A stretch of DNA of 64,000 nucleotides from Acidobacteriota bacterium (GCA_023436715.1 JAEZIJ010000233.1:1-64000); one strand, 5' to 3'; positions 28,659 through 38,197 are shown, numbered from the stretch's first letter. The notes: a model not told the origin generated them from the letters alone. Program-made: numbers and translations.

Positions 28659-29969
28659 ATGAACGGGCTGCTGACAGACCTTTACGAACTGACGATGGCT
28701 GCCGGCTACTTCGAAGCCGGCATCTCCCACCAGACCGCAACGTTCGAGCTCTCCATCCGCCGGCTGCCTCCGAATCGCAGTTTCGTCCTTGCGGCCGGCT
28801 TAGCCCAGGCAGTCGATTATCTGCTCGGCCTGCGGTTCACTTACGACGAAATCGAGTACCTGAGATCTCTGCCGCAGTTCGCACGCGTCTCGCCCGGCTT
28901 CTTCGATGCATTGCGCGGTTTGCAGTTCACCGGCGATCTGTTCGCGGTTCCCGAGGGCACGCCGCTGTTTGCGGGCGAGCCTGTCCTCACAGTGCGCGCC
29001 CCGCTGATCGAGGCGCAACTTCCTGAAACCTGGCTGCTCGCGATGATCAGCTTCCAAACGCTGATCGCTTCGAAGGCAGCGCGGGTTGTCGCGGCGGCCG
29101 CCGGCCGCCCGGTAGTCGAGTTCGGCACACGCCGCGCGCACAGTCCCGAGGCGGGCGTGCTGGCCGGCCGCGCCGCTTACATTGGCGGCTGCGCGGGCAC
29201 GAGCAACACCCTGACCGGTTTCCGCTACGGCATCCCGGTCTACGGCACCGCGGCGCATTCCTGGGTGCTGGCTTTTCCCAGCGAGCTCGAAGCTGACCGC
29301 CAACTCCAGAATTTGCTGGGCCCCAATACGATTTACCTGATCGATACTTTCGACACGATTGAGGGCGCTCGCAAAGCCGCGTCGCTGGGGCCGCCGCTCT
29401 GGGGCGTTCGCCTCGATAGCGGCGACCTCGTCGCGCTCTCCCGTGCGGTTCGGCGTATTCTCGATGATGCGGGCCTCCGCGAAGCGCGAATCATGGCGAG
29501 CGGCGACCTCGACGAGCACAAGATCGCGGATCTCGTAGCGGCAGGCGCGCCGATTGATGGCTTCGGGGTGGGTACCGAACTGGCCACTTCGGCGGACGCG
29601 CCGGCGCTGAGCGCCATTTACAAAATGGTGGAAACGGAAAGCGGAGGCGGCAAGCGCTACACCGCCAAACTCAGTGAGGACAAAATCACGCTGCCCGGCG
29701 CCAAGCAGATCTTCCGCCACCCGGATCGCGATGTCGTCGGTCTCGCCGAGGAATCCTTTCCCGGGGCGGACGTTCAAACGCTGCTGCGTCCCGTAATGCT
29801 CCGCGGCAGACTGGTCGATCCCCTGCCCGATCCCAAGTCCGCCCGCACTCACGCCTCTGAGTCGCTCGCACACATCCGCACCGATCAGCCCCGCCCCGTC
29901 GAGTACAGTCGCGGGCTGATGGCGCTCCTTTCATCGGTCAAAATGGGAGTGGAAGAGACGACCAGATGA
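28659..29969 (+). CDS. pncB: nicotinate phosphoribosyltransferase
   Basis: A 436-residue type II phosphoribosyltransferase. It starts NGLLTDLYELTMAAGYFEAG, the standard N-terminus. It carries EFGTRRAHSPEAGVLAGRAAYIGGCAGTSN with the catalytic His region, GTAAHSWVLAF, IDTFDTIEGARKAA, GVRLDSGDLVALSRAVR, and GFGVGTELATSADAPAL in the phosphate loop. It converts nicotinate and PRPP to nicotinate mononucleotide in the NAD salvage route. The next gene, a nicotinamidase-like hydrolase, overlaps by ATGA. The pair therefore covers nicotinamide to NaMN. Confidence 0.92.
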   Translation: MNGLLTDLYELTMAAGYFEAGISHQTATFELSIRRLPPNRSFVLAAGLAQAVDYLLGLRFTYDEIEYLRSLPQFARVSPGFFDALRGLQFTGDLFAVPEGTPLFAGEPVLTVRAPLIEAQLPETWLLAMISFQTLIASKAARVVAAAAGRPVVEFGTRRAHSPEAGVLAGRAAYIGGCAGTSNTLTGFRYGIPVYGTAAHSWVLAFPSELEADRQLQNLLGPNTIYLIDTFDTIEGARKAASLGPPLWGVRLDSGDLVALSRAVRRILDDAGLREARIMASGDLDEHKIADLVAAGAPIDGFGVGTELATSADAPALSAIYKMVETESGGGKRYTAKLSEDKITLPGAKQIFRHPDRDVVGLAEESFPGADVQTLLRPVMLRGRLVDPLPDPKSARTHASESLAHIRTDQPRPVEYSRGLMALLSSVKMGVEETTR

Positions 29970-30502
29970 AGACCGTTTTCCTCGATATCGACACTCAGAT
30001 CGATTTTCTGTTCCCGGCCGGCGCGTTGTACGTGCCAGGAGCGGAGCGCCTCCTGCCCGCGCTGGTCCGGCTGAACCGCTACGCGGCGGAGCACGGAATC
30101 CCGGTAGTCTCAACGATGGACGCACATGCGGAGGACGATCTCGAGTTCAGGGTGTGGCCGCCGCACTGCATAGCCGGCACGCAGGGCCAGCAGAAGCCCG
30201 CCGCGCTGATGTTGAAGGGCGCGCAACAGATCATTGTCGAAAAGCGCACTATCGATGTGTTCAGCGAAACAAACCTTTCGCGCGTGCTGGAGTCGCTGAA
30301 TGGTGACCGCTATGTGGTCTACGGCGTGGTGACGGAGTACTGCGTCGCCTCGGCGCTTGCGGGCCTGCGGGCGACCGGCAAACCGATCGAACTCGTAAAG
30401 GACGCCATTCAACACATCGACGAAGCCGCTGCGGCCCGGGTGCTCGCCGATTTCACCTCCGCCGGAGGACGCCTTACTTCGGTGGATTCGGTGGCAGGCT
30501 AA
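29966..30502 (+). CDS. pncA: nicotinamidase-like cysteine hydrolase
   Basis: A 178-residue isochorismatase-fold hydrolase. The catalytic Asp is in FLDIDTQIDFLFPAGALYV, metal ligands are in STMDAHAED and WPPHCIAGT, the catalytic Lys is in VEKRTIDVF, and the nucleophilic Cys is in VTEYCVASALAGLRATG. The translational overlap with pncB supports nicotinamide deamidation to nicotinate. The length is close to the short bacterial PncA. The family also contains other amidases, so the name rests partly on context. Confidence 0.8.
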   Translation: MKTVFLDIDTQIDFLFPAGALYVPGAERLLPALVRLNRYAAEHGIPVVSTMDAHAEDDLEFRVWPPHCIAGTQGQQKPAALMLKGAQQIIVEKRTIDVFSETNLSRVLESLNGDRYVVYGVVTEYCVASALAGLRATGKPIELVKDAIQHIDEAAAARVLADFTSAGGRLTSVDSVAG

Positions 30503-30654
30503 GCCTGGGCTAGAGCCTGTAGCCCGAATACCTGGGCCACGGGCTCGAACTCCTCAGCCGATACCCGCCATATCACGGCGGGGCGGCAATGTTCACCAGA
30601 AAGAAAGCCTGTCGGCACCGGTCGTAAATGTAGAACGCCGCGCGATGCGGGCGT

Positions 30655-30683
30655 GCTATGCTATCGGAAACCGATAGCATAGC
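30655..30683. promoter_or_regulatory. 13-base perfect inverted repeat, PadR operator (locus 1)
   Basis: GCTATGCTATCGG and CCGATAGCATAGC flank AAA and end one base before the padR start. The core CTATCG-N5-CGATAG is shared with the other PadR gene at 43656-43672, so it is probably the PadR binding site for autoregulation. Confidence 0.75.
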
Positions 30684-30684
30684 T

Positions 30685-31020
30685 ATGAGCAGGCCTTCAG
30701 ATCTCGTACAGGGCACGCTGGATCTCTTGATCCTCAAGATTGTGTCCTTGGAGCCCCTGCACGGCTGGGCGATCAGCCAGCGGCTGCAGCAGGTCTCCGG
30801 TGACGTGTTAGGGGTGAGCATCGGTTCGCTCTACCCGGCGTTGCACAAACTGGAGCAGGGTGGATGGATTGCCGCTGAATGGAAGACCAGCGAGCTGGGA
30901 AAACGTGCCAAGTACTACGCGCTCACCCGCCGCGGGCGGGCTCACCTGGCTAGCGAGGCGGCCAATTGGGAGCGGCTCTCTACGGCCATCAGCGCGGTCC
31001 TGCGATTGGGTGAGATCTAA
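30685..31020 (+). CDS. PadR-family regulator (ADOP-linked)
   Basis: A 111-residue winged-helix protein. It has VQGTLDLLILKIVSLEPLHGWAISQRLQQ, VSIGSLYPALHKLEQGGWIAAEW and KRAKYYALTRRGRAHLASE, the complete PadR N-domain of the Acidobacterial ADOP-associated type. A long C-terminal dimerisation domain is absent, as usual in this subgroup. ATG 30685 was chosen because it directly follows the palindrome; an upstream ATG at 30658 would place the operator inside the gene. The permease follows 3 bases downstream. It probably represses its own operon until a membrane-active compound is sensed. Confidence 0.88.
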   Translation: MSRPSDLVQGTLDLLILKIVSLEPLHGWAISQRLQQVSGDVLGVSIGSLYPALHKLEQGGWIAAEWKTSELGKRAKYYALTRRGRAHLASEAANWERLSTAISAVLRLGEI

Positions 31021-31023
31021 GCG

Positions 31024-33648
31024 ATGCACGATCGATGGCGGTGGCTTTACCGCATTCCTTCACTGATCCGGGCCCTGATGCGCCGGAAGCGGGTTGAACA
31101 GGATCTTGATGACGAGATCGCGTTCCACCTGGCCATGCAGGAGCATGCGAACCGGCAGGCGGGCATGCCCGTACAGCAGGCGGCATGCGAAGCCCGGCGG
31201 ACATTCGGGGGCGTTCTGCAGCAGAAGGAGTTGTGCCGCGAGGCCATCTTCGGCTGGACTGATACGATCTGGCAAGACCTACGGTATGCCTTGCGGGTGC
31301 TGTCGAAGGCCCCAGCGTTTGCGCTCGGAGTCATCCTGACTTTCGCCGTCGCAGTAGGCGGGAACACAGCAGTTTTCTCGGTGGTCAATTCCGTGCTGCT
31401 GCGGCCCTTGCCGTACCAGGCACCCGAACAGCTCGTCACTGTTCGGAACGCGTACTCCCTTCCGGGCTTCATGGCGCTTCGGGAGGAGTCATCCGTCTTC
31501 TCCGGGCTCGCCGCCTACACCTTGGAGCGGGCGAATCTCTCGGACCTGTCCACACCGGAGCAGGTTCCCGCCTCTCGGATCTCGGCGAACCTCTTTCCGC
31601 TCCTCGGAGTCCAGCCGCTACTGGGCCGCTTCTTCCTAGCGGATGAGGACAGTCCGGGCGGCGCGCTGGTCGCAGTCCTCGGGTACGACCTCTGGCAGCG
31701 CCGGTACCACGGGGACCCGGGAATCGTCGGGCGCGCCATTCTGGCGGACGGAAGGGCTCTGATGGTGGTCGGAGTTCTACCCAGGGGCACTGGCATCATC
31801 GGCGAGCGATTTGACTTGTGGCTACCGCGGCTCTCCGACTGTACTACGTTCAGCCGGGAGAGTATTCAGCGAGGCGCGGGCATCCTGACCATGATCGGCC
31901 GCCTCCGCCCCGGGATCGCCATCGGGCAGGCCAACCAAAGGCTCGCTCTGCTTTGGACCGATTCGGGCCGCGGCACTTTCGACCGGAAAAGGGACGGTAG
32001 CGAATTGTGGGTCGAGTCGCTCGACGAAGCAATTACCGGCAACGTCCGTCTGAACCTGGTCGTAGTCTGGGGTGGAGTCGTCAGCCTCTTGCTCATCGCA
32101 TGCGCAAATATCGCCAACCTGCTGCTGGCCCGGAGCACCGCAAGGCAAGCCGAGATCAGCACCCGCATGGCACTCGGCGGCTCGCGCGCCCGCATATTCC
32201 GGCAGTTGATGATTGAAAGTCTGCTGCTCGCTCTGGCCGGTGGATTCCTCGCCTTGCCGGTCGCGAGCACAGGGCTCCATCTCTTGGATTCCTTCGGTGG
32301 TTCCGATCTGCCGTTCCGAGGGCCTGTCACGCTGGACGGCTACTTGATGGCTTACACGTTCGCCCTATCCACTGCGGCCGGACTCGCCTTCGCGATTGCG
32401 CCTGCCCTTCGGTGCGCGAGAAACGGCCGCAGCGCCATCGCGAGCGGCGCGCGCTGGACCCGGACAAACCGTTCGGATACCCGAATCAGGAGCGCCCTTG
32501 TACTCGCCGAACTGAGCATCTCGATCGCACTCCTCGGAGTCTCGGCCCTCCTGTTTCAAAGCTTCCTGCGTATGCGGAATTCAGCCGACGGCATTCGGGC
32601 CGACCACGTCCTGACTTTCGAGCTAACACTCCCGGCTGCCGCGTATGACAAAGACGCACGGTACCGGTTTCAGGATGCACTGCTGTCCCACATCCGCGCA
32701 GTCCCCGGGGTCATCCACGCGGGCCTGGTGCACCCGCTCCATCTCGCGTCCAGCGGCACCCAGTTTGTCGTCGCGCCCGAAGGGATTCCACAGGACAAAT
32801 CCCACCCGTTGTTGGCCAAGGGGCGCATCGTGAGCCCCGGCTACTTCGAGTCGATGGGGATTCCGCTAACGCGAGGAAGGCTCTTCAGCGAACGCGACAC
32901 CGCGCGATCGGTGCCCGTTATGGTCGTGAGCGACGCCTTTGCCCGCCGCTTCTTCGGCGACGCCAGCCGGGCTCTGGGGAGGCGTGTGACTTACTCAACT
33001 GTGCCCGTCACTTGCGAGATCGTCGGCATCGTGCGCAATGTGCAGACCTCGCTGAACAACCCCAGCCCGAACGCTGAGTTCTATATTTCGCATACGCAAC
33101 GTCCCTGGCTGAGTGGCACGTTCGTCGTGAAGAGCACAGTCGCTCCCGAGTCGCTGGCGCGTCCGATCGAGAAGGCGATCTTCGCCCTTGATCCACAGCA
33201 GCCCATCGCAAACCTGCAAACCATGGACCGCGTGATTGGTGGCGTTGTGGCGCGTCCGCGGTCAACCGCGCTGCTCCTTGGCGCCTTCTCACTGTTCTCC
33301 CTCGCCCTAGCCGTCATCGGCGTGTACGGCGTCGTCTCCTACACGGCTGCGACGCGCTCGAAGGAGATGGCAATCCGCGTGGCGCTGGGCAGCACGGCAA
33401 ACGGCATCACGCTGCTTATGCTATACCATGTGTTCTCGCTGCTGATCCTGGGAATAGCTGTCGGCCTTCCAGTCACGGTCCTCTGTGGCAGGCTGTTTGT
33501 GCGGCTACTGTATGGCGTCGCGCCCGGTGACCCAGCAACGCTCGCTTTGATCAGTGCCTTGCTCACCATCACGACGTTGATGGCCGCCTACTTTCCAGCC
33601 CGCCGCGTCGCGCACCTGGATCCAATGAGGACGCTCCGTTCGGACTGA
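31024..33648 (+). CDS. ADOP-type FtsX/MacB-like permease (locus 1)
   Basis: An 874-residue membrane protein. An N-terminal cytoplasmic segment (LDDEIAFHLAMQEHANRQAGM) is followed by DTIWQDLRYALRVLSKAPAFALGVILTFAVAVGGNTAVFSVVN, the ADOP hallmark and first helix. A MacB periplasmic core, an FtsX core with IACANIANLLLARSTARQAEISTRMALG, a second MacB core and a second FtsX unit (VIGVYGVVSYTAATRSKEMAIRVALG) follow. It ends RVAHLDPMRTLRSD. The family (acidobacterial duplicated orphan permeases) has no linked ATPase and its substrate is unknown. It forms an operon with padR. Confidence 0.88.
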   Translation: MHDRWRWLYRIPSLIRALMRRKRVEQDLDDEIAFHLAMQEHANRQAGMPVQQAACEARRTFGGVLQQKELCREAIFGWTDTIWQDLRYALRVLSKAPAFALGVILTFAVAVGGNTAVFSVVNSVLLRPLPYQAPEQLVTVRNAYSLPGFMALREESSVFSGLAAYTLERANLSDLSTPEQVPASRISANLFPLLGVQPLLGRFFLADEDSPGGALVAVLGYDLWQRRYHGDPGIVGRAILADGRALMVVGVLPRGTGIIGERFDLWLPRLSDCTTFSRESIQRGAGILTMIGRLRPGIAIGQANQRLALLWTDSGRGTFDRKRDGSELWVESLDEAITGNVRLNLVVVWGGVVSLLLIACANIANLLLARSTARQAEISTRMALGGSRARIFRQLMIESLLLALAGGFLALPVASTGLHLLDSFGGSDLPFRGPVTLDGYLMAYTFALSTAAGLAFAIAPALRCARNGRSAIASGARWTRTNRSDTRIRSALVLAELSISIALLGVSALLFQSFLRMRNSADGIRADHVLTFELTLPAAAYDKDARYRFQDALLSHIRAVPGVIHAGLVHPLHLASSGTQFVVAPEGIPQDKSHPLLAKGRIVSPGYFESMGIPLTRGRLFSERDTARSVPVMVVSDAFARRFFGDASRALGRRVTYSTVPVTCEIVGIVRNVQTSLNNPSPNAEFYISHTQRPWLSGTFVVKSTVAPESLARPIEKAIFALDPQQPIANLQTMDRVIGGVVARPRSTALLLGAFSLFSLALAVIGVYGVVSYTAATRSKEMAIRVALGSTANGITLLMLYHVFSLLILGIAVGLPVTVLCGRLFVRLLYGVAPGDPATLALISALLTITTLMAAYFPARRVAHLDPMRTLRSD

Positions 33649-33669
33649 CACATTGATGGAGGTATCCAA

Positions 33670-34581
33670 TTGAACATGAGACTGCTGTTCGTGTTTCTGG
33701 TGTGTACGGTAACGCATCTGACGGCCGCGGGCCGGCAAGTTGCGATCACGTTTGACGACCTTCCGCGCGGCGGCGACGGCGGTTCGCGCAGCCTGGCGGA
33801 CATCCGCGCCATGTCCGAGCGCCTCCTGCGACCCTTCCGCGACCAGAAGATCCCGGTCGTGGGCTTTTTCAACGAGGGGCGTCAGGTTGAATTCGGCCCT
33901 GAGGGCCTCAGGCAGATCCTCGACCTCTGGCTCAATTTCGGCGCCGACCTCGGGAACCATTCGTACTCGCATCTCAACATCAACAACAACGTCCCGCTCG
34001 ACGAGTACACGGCAGACATCGTAAAGGGCGAGCCAATGCTCCGTGCGGCCCTGGCCAGCCGTGGAAGGACGCTTCGTTACTACCGCCACCCGTTCCTGTT
34101 CACCGGCCCGACACAGGACATCAAGAGAGGGATGCAGCAATTTCTGGACAGCCATGGATACCGCGTGGCTCCGGTTACCCTCGACAACTCCGACTACATA
34201 TACGCGGCACTGTACAGCAAGCCGCAATACCGTGAGCGCGTCCGGCGGGAATACGTGCCCTACATGGAATCCATTGTCACATTCTTCGAAAAGCGTTCCG
34301 TCGAGGTCGTTGGTCGCGAGATTCCCCAGATCCTGCTGCTGCACGCCAGCGAACTCAACGCGGACCTGATACCTGATCTCCTCGCCATGTTCCGCAGGCG
34401 CGGCTACACGTTCGTCTCACTGGATCAAGCGCTCGCTGACGAGGCGTACCGTCTCCCCGATGCATATGCCGGCCGCAGCGGGTTCTCCTGGATTCATCGT
34501 TGGTCAATTACCAAGGGGATGCAGCCGAAGGGAGAACCCGAGCCACCGCGGTGGGTACAGGATGCGTGGGCTGCGCGATAG
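33670..34581 (+). CDS. secreted polysaccharide deacetylase
   Basis: A 303-residue exported CE4/NodB-fold protein. A signal peptide (LLFVFLVCTVTHLTAAG) is followed by the first catalytic motif VAITFDDLPRG, the His-rich motif GNHSYSHLNINN (HSxSH), YYRHPFLFTG (R-x-P motif), and the late ILLLHASELNADLIP motif with the catalytic His. All metal ligands (D, H, H) are visible. The start is TTG 33670, seven bases after GGAGG; an ATG six bases further on is possible. The gene begins 21 bases after the ADOP gene. It probably removes N- or O-acetyl groups from a cell-surface or environmental glycan. Confidence 0.85.
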   Translation: MNMRLLFVFLVCTVTHLTAAGRQVAITFDDLPRGGDGGSRSLADIRAMSERLLRPFRDQKIPVVGFFNEGRQVEFGPEGLRQILDLWLNFGADLGNHSYSHLNINNNVPLDEYTADIVKGEPMLRAALASRGRTLRYYRHPFLFTGPTQDIKRGMQQFLDSHGYRVAPVTLDNSDYIYAALYSKPQYRERVRREYVPYMESIVTFFEKRSVEVVGREIPQILLLHASELNADLIPDLLAMFRRRGYTFVSLDQALADEAYRLPDAYAGRSGFSWIHRWSITKGMQPKGEPEPPRWVQDAWAAR

Positions 34582-34659
34582 CCGAGCAGGCCGGGTATCA
34601 GGACGCCGCTGGATCACCTCTGCGAGCGTCTGGTTCGTTGCACCCGAGACCCGTGCCGC

Positions 34660-35475
34660 TTACGCCAACTCCCGGTAACTCGTGATTCGAACTCCCGCCC
34701 GCTCAATGGCCTCCCGCACTTCAGGCGCGCAGAGCGCCTCCAGTTCGGCTTCGCGGCTTTCCTTGAGCCTCGTGCGCGCTGCCTGGAGTTCCGCCGTGCA
34801 GTGGCCCGGGTGGCACATCAGTTCTGTCGTGCCCTCGGGCAATTGCGGTATCAACTCCAGGAGTTCGCGCGTCCGGAAACGGCCCGTGATCTGGAAGCCC
34901 GCGAAGTAATCCGTCGTGCGGCACCCGTTCCGTGCCAGCACGGCGTGGAAGCGGCGCCTGAGCAGCGCCAGGCCGCGGCTTGTGGCCCGAACGGACCACG
35001 GCGCCGGCGCGCCGCCCCGCAACGGGAAATCGAACGGCCGCCGCACCCAGGGAATCCGGAACTCCTCCGAGAGGCGCGCCACTGCGTCGAGGACCGGCGG
35101 CAACAGGTGCGTATGCTTGTGGGTATCGAGATGCGAGAGTTGCAGCCCGGTCCCGGCGATTCGCCGCACCTGCGCGCGAAGTTCCTCGTAGGGATCGATG
35201 CGGCGCAGCGCAAGTGCGCGGATCAGTTCCGCCACCGTGCTCGGCAGGCTTGTCCCGGGCCGCGCAACCGAGTCACCCTGGACCAGCACGAGATGACATC
35301 CGACATCCAGCCCTGGAGTCTCTCGCGCCAGCGCGACTGCGTCCGCGAACGCCCCGCCGTTGGCCATCAAGGTGGTGGCCCTGAGGATTCCGCGGCCGAA
35401 CGCCTCCACAATGCCCGCGTTCACGTCGGTCGTGAACCCGAAATCGTCCGCGTTAACGATCAGACTCTTCGGCAT
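34660..35475 (-). CDS. hpnK: ChbG/HpnK-family deacetylase
   Basis: A 271-residue YdjC-fold hydrolase: LIVNADDFGFTTDVNAGIVEAF, LDVGCHLVLVQGDSV, QLSHLDTHKHTHLLPPVLDAV and TELMCHPGHC. The Asp-Asp and His residues of the metal site (NADDFG, HLDTHKH, CHPG) are all present. It sits 4 bases after mlaD in one operon, which fits HpnK, the hopanoid-biosynthesis associated member. A disaccharide deacetylase role (ChbG) is the alternative. No hopanoid synthesis gene is seen in the window. Confidence 0.8.
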   Translation of the reverse strand: MPKSLIVNADDFGFTTDVNAGIVEAFGRGILRATTLMANGGAFADAVALARETPGLDVGCHLVLVQGDSVARPGTSLPSTVAELIRALALRRIDPYEELRAQVRRIAGTGLQLSHLDTHKHTHLLPPVLDAVARLSEEFRIPWVRRPFDFPLRGGAPAPWSVRATSRGLALLRRRFHAVLARNGCRTTDYFAGFQITGRFRTRELLELIPQLPEGTTELMCHPGHCTAELQAARTRLKESREAELEALCAPEVREAIERAGVRITSYRELA

Positions 35476-35479
35476 CTGC

Positions 35480-36553
35480 TCAGAACAGGCCGAGCTTGAT
35501 GCTCAGGTACTTCTTCGGGTTCGTGCGAATATCCCTCACCAACCCATTCAGCTCCGTCGTGAGCCCCTGGACGGAATTGTAGAGCTGAGGATTCACAATC
35601 AACTGGCCCAGCGTGCCCTGACCCGAATTCAGGCGGTCCATCGTGTGGTTTAGCTTGGTCAGGGTCTGTTGGATCTGTTGATACGCCGCCTCGTCCTTGA
35701 GCAGCTTCCCGGCGGTGCCTTTGCCCGCGTTCAGCCCATCGATCAGAGTGCGCAACTCCTTCACACTGGCGCGCGCGTCGTCGTACAGACCCGGGTTCTG
35801 CAGGAATTGTCCGGCGGTGCCCTGCCCTTTCTGCAACCCCTGAAGGAGCGAATTCAGGCGCGTGACGCTATCGCTGGTCTGATTGTACAGGGTCTCATCG
35901 TTGAGCAATCTTCCGAGCGTCCCTTTGCCGCTCGTCAGTGTCGAGGTGAGCTTCTGCAATTCCGCCACGGTCGCCACAAGCCGGCGGTAAAATTCCTCGT
36001 CGCTCAGGAACTTGCCGACATTGCCCTGCCCGGCCTCGACCTGGCTGACAATCTTGTCGACCCTGTTCAGGATGGCTTGCGTCGCATCGAACAGGTCGAA
36101 TCCTTTTTTCACCAGGTCTGAGATTTCCGTAGGCGGCTCGCTCGCCAGCGCGCCCCCGGGCTGGACCGTTTGCGTGCTCGTGCCCTGAACGATGTTGATG
36201 TACTTCGTCCCGAGCACGTTCTCGGCGCTGATTCCCGCAATCGAATCGATCGGGATTTCCCTGAGCTTGCCGTGCTGTACCTGCATGACGATGCGCACGA
36301 CCTTGTTCCGCTCTTTCAAACCCGAGAGCTCCACTCCGCTCACGCTGCCGACCAGAATTCCGTTCAGCCGGACCGGCGCGCCCTTTGACAATGCCGCCGA
36401 ATCGCGCATGTAGGTATAAAGCGGAACGTGAGTTTGCCAGATGGGCTTCTGAGACGTGAACAGCCAGATCAGCACCGCAAGGATGATCATGGCCACCGTC
36501 GCCATCACGCCTACTCGCAACTGCGCCCACCGGACCTTTTTGGCTGCTGGCAT
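35480..36553 (-). CDS. mlaD: MCE-domain lipid-transport protein, MlaD type
   Basis: A 357-residue protein with one N-terminal membrane helix (LRVGVMATVAMIILAVLIWLF). An MCE domain follows (about 40-120: YMRDSAALSKGAPVRLNGILVGSVSGVEL, IDSIAGISAENVLGTKYINI). A long C-terminal helical part has repeated heptad-like units such as GTLGRLLNDETLYNQ, GTAGQFLQNPGLYDD, GTAGKLLKDEAAYQQ and GTLGQLIVNPQLYN. Five or six of these repeats are spaced about 40 residues apart. It is the substrate-binding subunit of the Mla phospholipid system, anchored in the inner membrane. Confidence 0.9.
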   Translation of the reverse strand: MPAAKKVRWAQLRVGVMATVAMIILAVLIWLFTSQKPIWQTHVPLYTYMRDSAALSKGAPVRLNGILVGSVSGVELSGLKERNKVVRIVMQVQHGKLREIPIDSIAGISAENVLGTKYINIVQGTSTQTVQPGGALASEPPTEISDLVKKGFDLFDATQAILNRVDKIVSQVEAGQGNVGKFLSDEEFYRRLVATVAELQKLTSTLTSGKGTLGRLLNDETLYNQTSDSVTRLNSLLQGLQKGQGTAGQFLQNPGLYDDARASVKELRTLIDGLNAGKGTAGKLLKDEAAYQQIQQTLTKLNHTMDRLNSGQGTLGQLIVNPQLYNSVQGLTTELNGLVRDIRTNPKKYLSIKLGLF

Positions 36554-36557
36554 AAAT

Positions 36558-37379
36558 TCAATCTTCGCGCTTTACGAACTTCCCCACATACGGGTCCCGC
36601 GACGCATATAACTCGGCCAGCGACCCTTGAAATACCAGCTGGCCTTCACGCAGGACCAGAAAAGCCGTCGCGATGCCGCGGTCCTGTTCACCGCCTTGCT
36701 CGATCTGCTCTGTCGCGGGGTTGTACCGCGATGTGGCAAGAAAGTGTCCGTCCTGAAAGCGGTGAGTCACCATCACGGTTGCAGCCTTCCGCAAATCGCG
36801 TTGCTTTACGATCAGAGCGACAATCGTGAACGCGGTGATCGGATCCAGCCCGGCGGTCGGGGAGTCGTATAGCAACAGGCGCGGCTCTGTTACAGCCGCC
36901 CGGGCAATGCCGACCCGCCTCCGCATGCCACCTGACAACTCGCTCGGAAACTTTTCCAGCGTATGTTCCAGTTCAACGAACCGGAGCGCCTCCTCGGATC
37001 GCTCCCGCATTTCATCGGGTGTGTAGTTGACCCCCTTCAGGTTCGCGAGCGGATAACTCACGTTCTCCTCGATCGTTAAGGAATCGAACAGGCCGCCCTC
37101 CTGGAACAGCACGCCGATATTGCTCCGGATCGAAAACAACTCGTGCTCGCGCAGGTCCGTAATGTCCTGGCCGAACAAATACACGCGCCCGGAGACGGGT
37201 TTCAGCAGGCCGAGTGCGGTCTTGAGCAGAGTTGTCTTGCCGCTTCCCGCCGCGCCAAACACCACCAGCGACTCACCCGAAAGCACCTCGAAAGATACGT
37301 CGTTCAGCGCTTTCACTTCATCGAATGCGACTGTCACGTGTTCGAACCGCAGGACGGATTGGCCCTGATCATCAGACAT
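36558..37379 (-). CDS. mlaF: Mla-type ABC ATPase
   Basis: A 273-residue ATPase with Walker A GAAGSGKTT (about residues 41-49), the Q-loop text GVLFQEGGLFDSLTIEENV typical of MlaF, signature ELSGGMRRRVGIARAA, Walker B LLLYDSPTAGLDP and H-loop VMVTHR. The usual Glu of Walker B is replaced by Ser (YDSPTAG), as in other Acidobacterial MlaF-like proteins only if that holds there; the change could lower hydrolysis and is worth noting. It lies between mlaE and mlaD with 4-7 base gaps. Confidence 0.88.
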   Translation of the reverse strand: MSDDQGQSVLRFEHVTVAFDEVKALNDVSFEVLSGESLVVFGAAGSGKTTLLKTALGLLKPVSGRVYLFGQDITDLREHELFSIRSNIGVLFQEGGLFDSLTIEENVSYPLANLKGVNYTPDEMRERSEEALRFVELEHTLEKFPSELSGGMRRRVGIARAAVTEPRLLLYDSPTAGLDPITAFTIVALIVKQRDLRKAATVMVTHRFQDGHFLATSRYNPATEQIEQGGEQDRGIATAFLVLREGQLVFQGSLAELYASRDPYVGKFVKRED

Positions 37380-37386
37380 CCCGGAG

Positions 37387-38142
37387 CTACAAGCTTACAA
37401 AAATCCTGGTGATGAAGAAGGTCAGGAAGAAGATCATGACCGAAGAAACCACCACCGCCTGAGTCGTGGAGCGGCCCACTCCCTGCGTGCCGCCGGTCGT
37501 ACTGAGACCGAAATAGCAGCCCACCAATGCAATTGCAAACGCGAACACAAATGGTTTGATCAGGCCCTGAGCGATGTCGCTGTAACCCAGGGCTTGCCAC
37601 GCGTTACTCCAATACTGCGTCGCCGCCTGGTTCAGCACGAAATACGCGATGATGAAGCCGCCGAAAATCCCAACAAAATCCGCGATGATCGTGAGCAGCG
37701 GCAGCACCGTACACGTTGCGATCAACCGGGGGGTCACCAGCTTCTGAATGGGATCCGTACCCAACGCTCTCATGGCGTCGATCTGCTCGGTAACTTTCAT
37801 GGACCCCAACTCGCTGGCCATCCCCGAAGCGTTCCGCCCCGCAACCATCAAAGACGTCAATGCCGGTCCGAGTTCCCGCACCAGGGTAATCGCCACCACC
37901 TGCCCGGTCTGCCCCACGGCGCCGTATTGCGAAAGTGCTTTGGCCATCTGCATCGCCATAACGGCTCCGCTGAAGAACCCTGTCATGATGACGATTGGTA
38001 GGCTGCCCACTCCGATGATGTCCATCTGGAGGAAGATGTCAGCCGCGTAGTGCGGCCCGCGCACTATGTTCCGTAATGCCCGCCCGGCGAGCACATAGAA
38101 TTCCTGCACGGCGGCGACGGGATACTTCAGAATCTCGAGCAA
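37387..38142 (-). CDS. mlaE: Mla-type ABC permease
   Basis: A 251-residue permease of the MlaE (DUF140) family with several helices. Its conserved core is VREAGPALTSLMVAGR-like (LVRELGPALTSLMVAGRNASGMASELGSMKVTEQIDAM), the standard MlaE signature. It then reads ALGTDPIQKLVTPRLIA and ends with a helix VVSSVMIFFLTFFITRIF. It is the first gene of the mlaE-mlaF-mlaD-hpnK operon and works with MlaF and MlaD to move phospholipids or other lipids across the envelope. Confidence 0.9.
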   Translation of the reverse strand: MLEILKYPVAAVQEFYVLAGRALRNIVRGPHYAADIFLQMDIIGVGSLPIVIMTGFFSGAVMAMQMAKALSQYGAVGQTGQVVAITLVRELGPALTSLMVAGRNASGMASELGSMKVTEQIDAMRALGTDPIQKLVTPRLIATCTVLPLLTIIADFVGIFGGFIIAYFVLNQAATQYWSNAWQALGYSDIAQGLIKPFVFAFAIALVGCYFGLSTTGGTQGVGRSTTQAVVVSSVMIFFLTFFITRIFVSL

Positions 38143-38197
38143 TCCGTCTCTCTCTCCCCGTATCCCGATGGTAACATACAGGTTGCGAGTTTAATAC

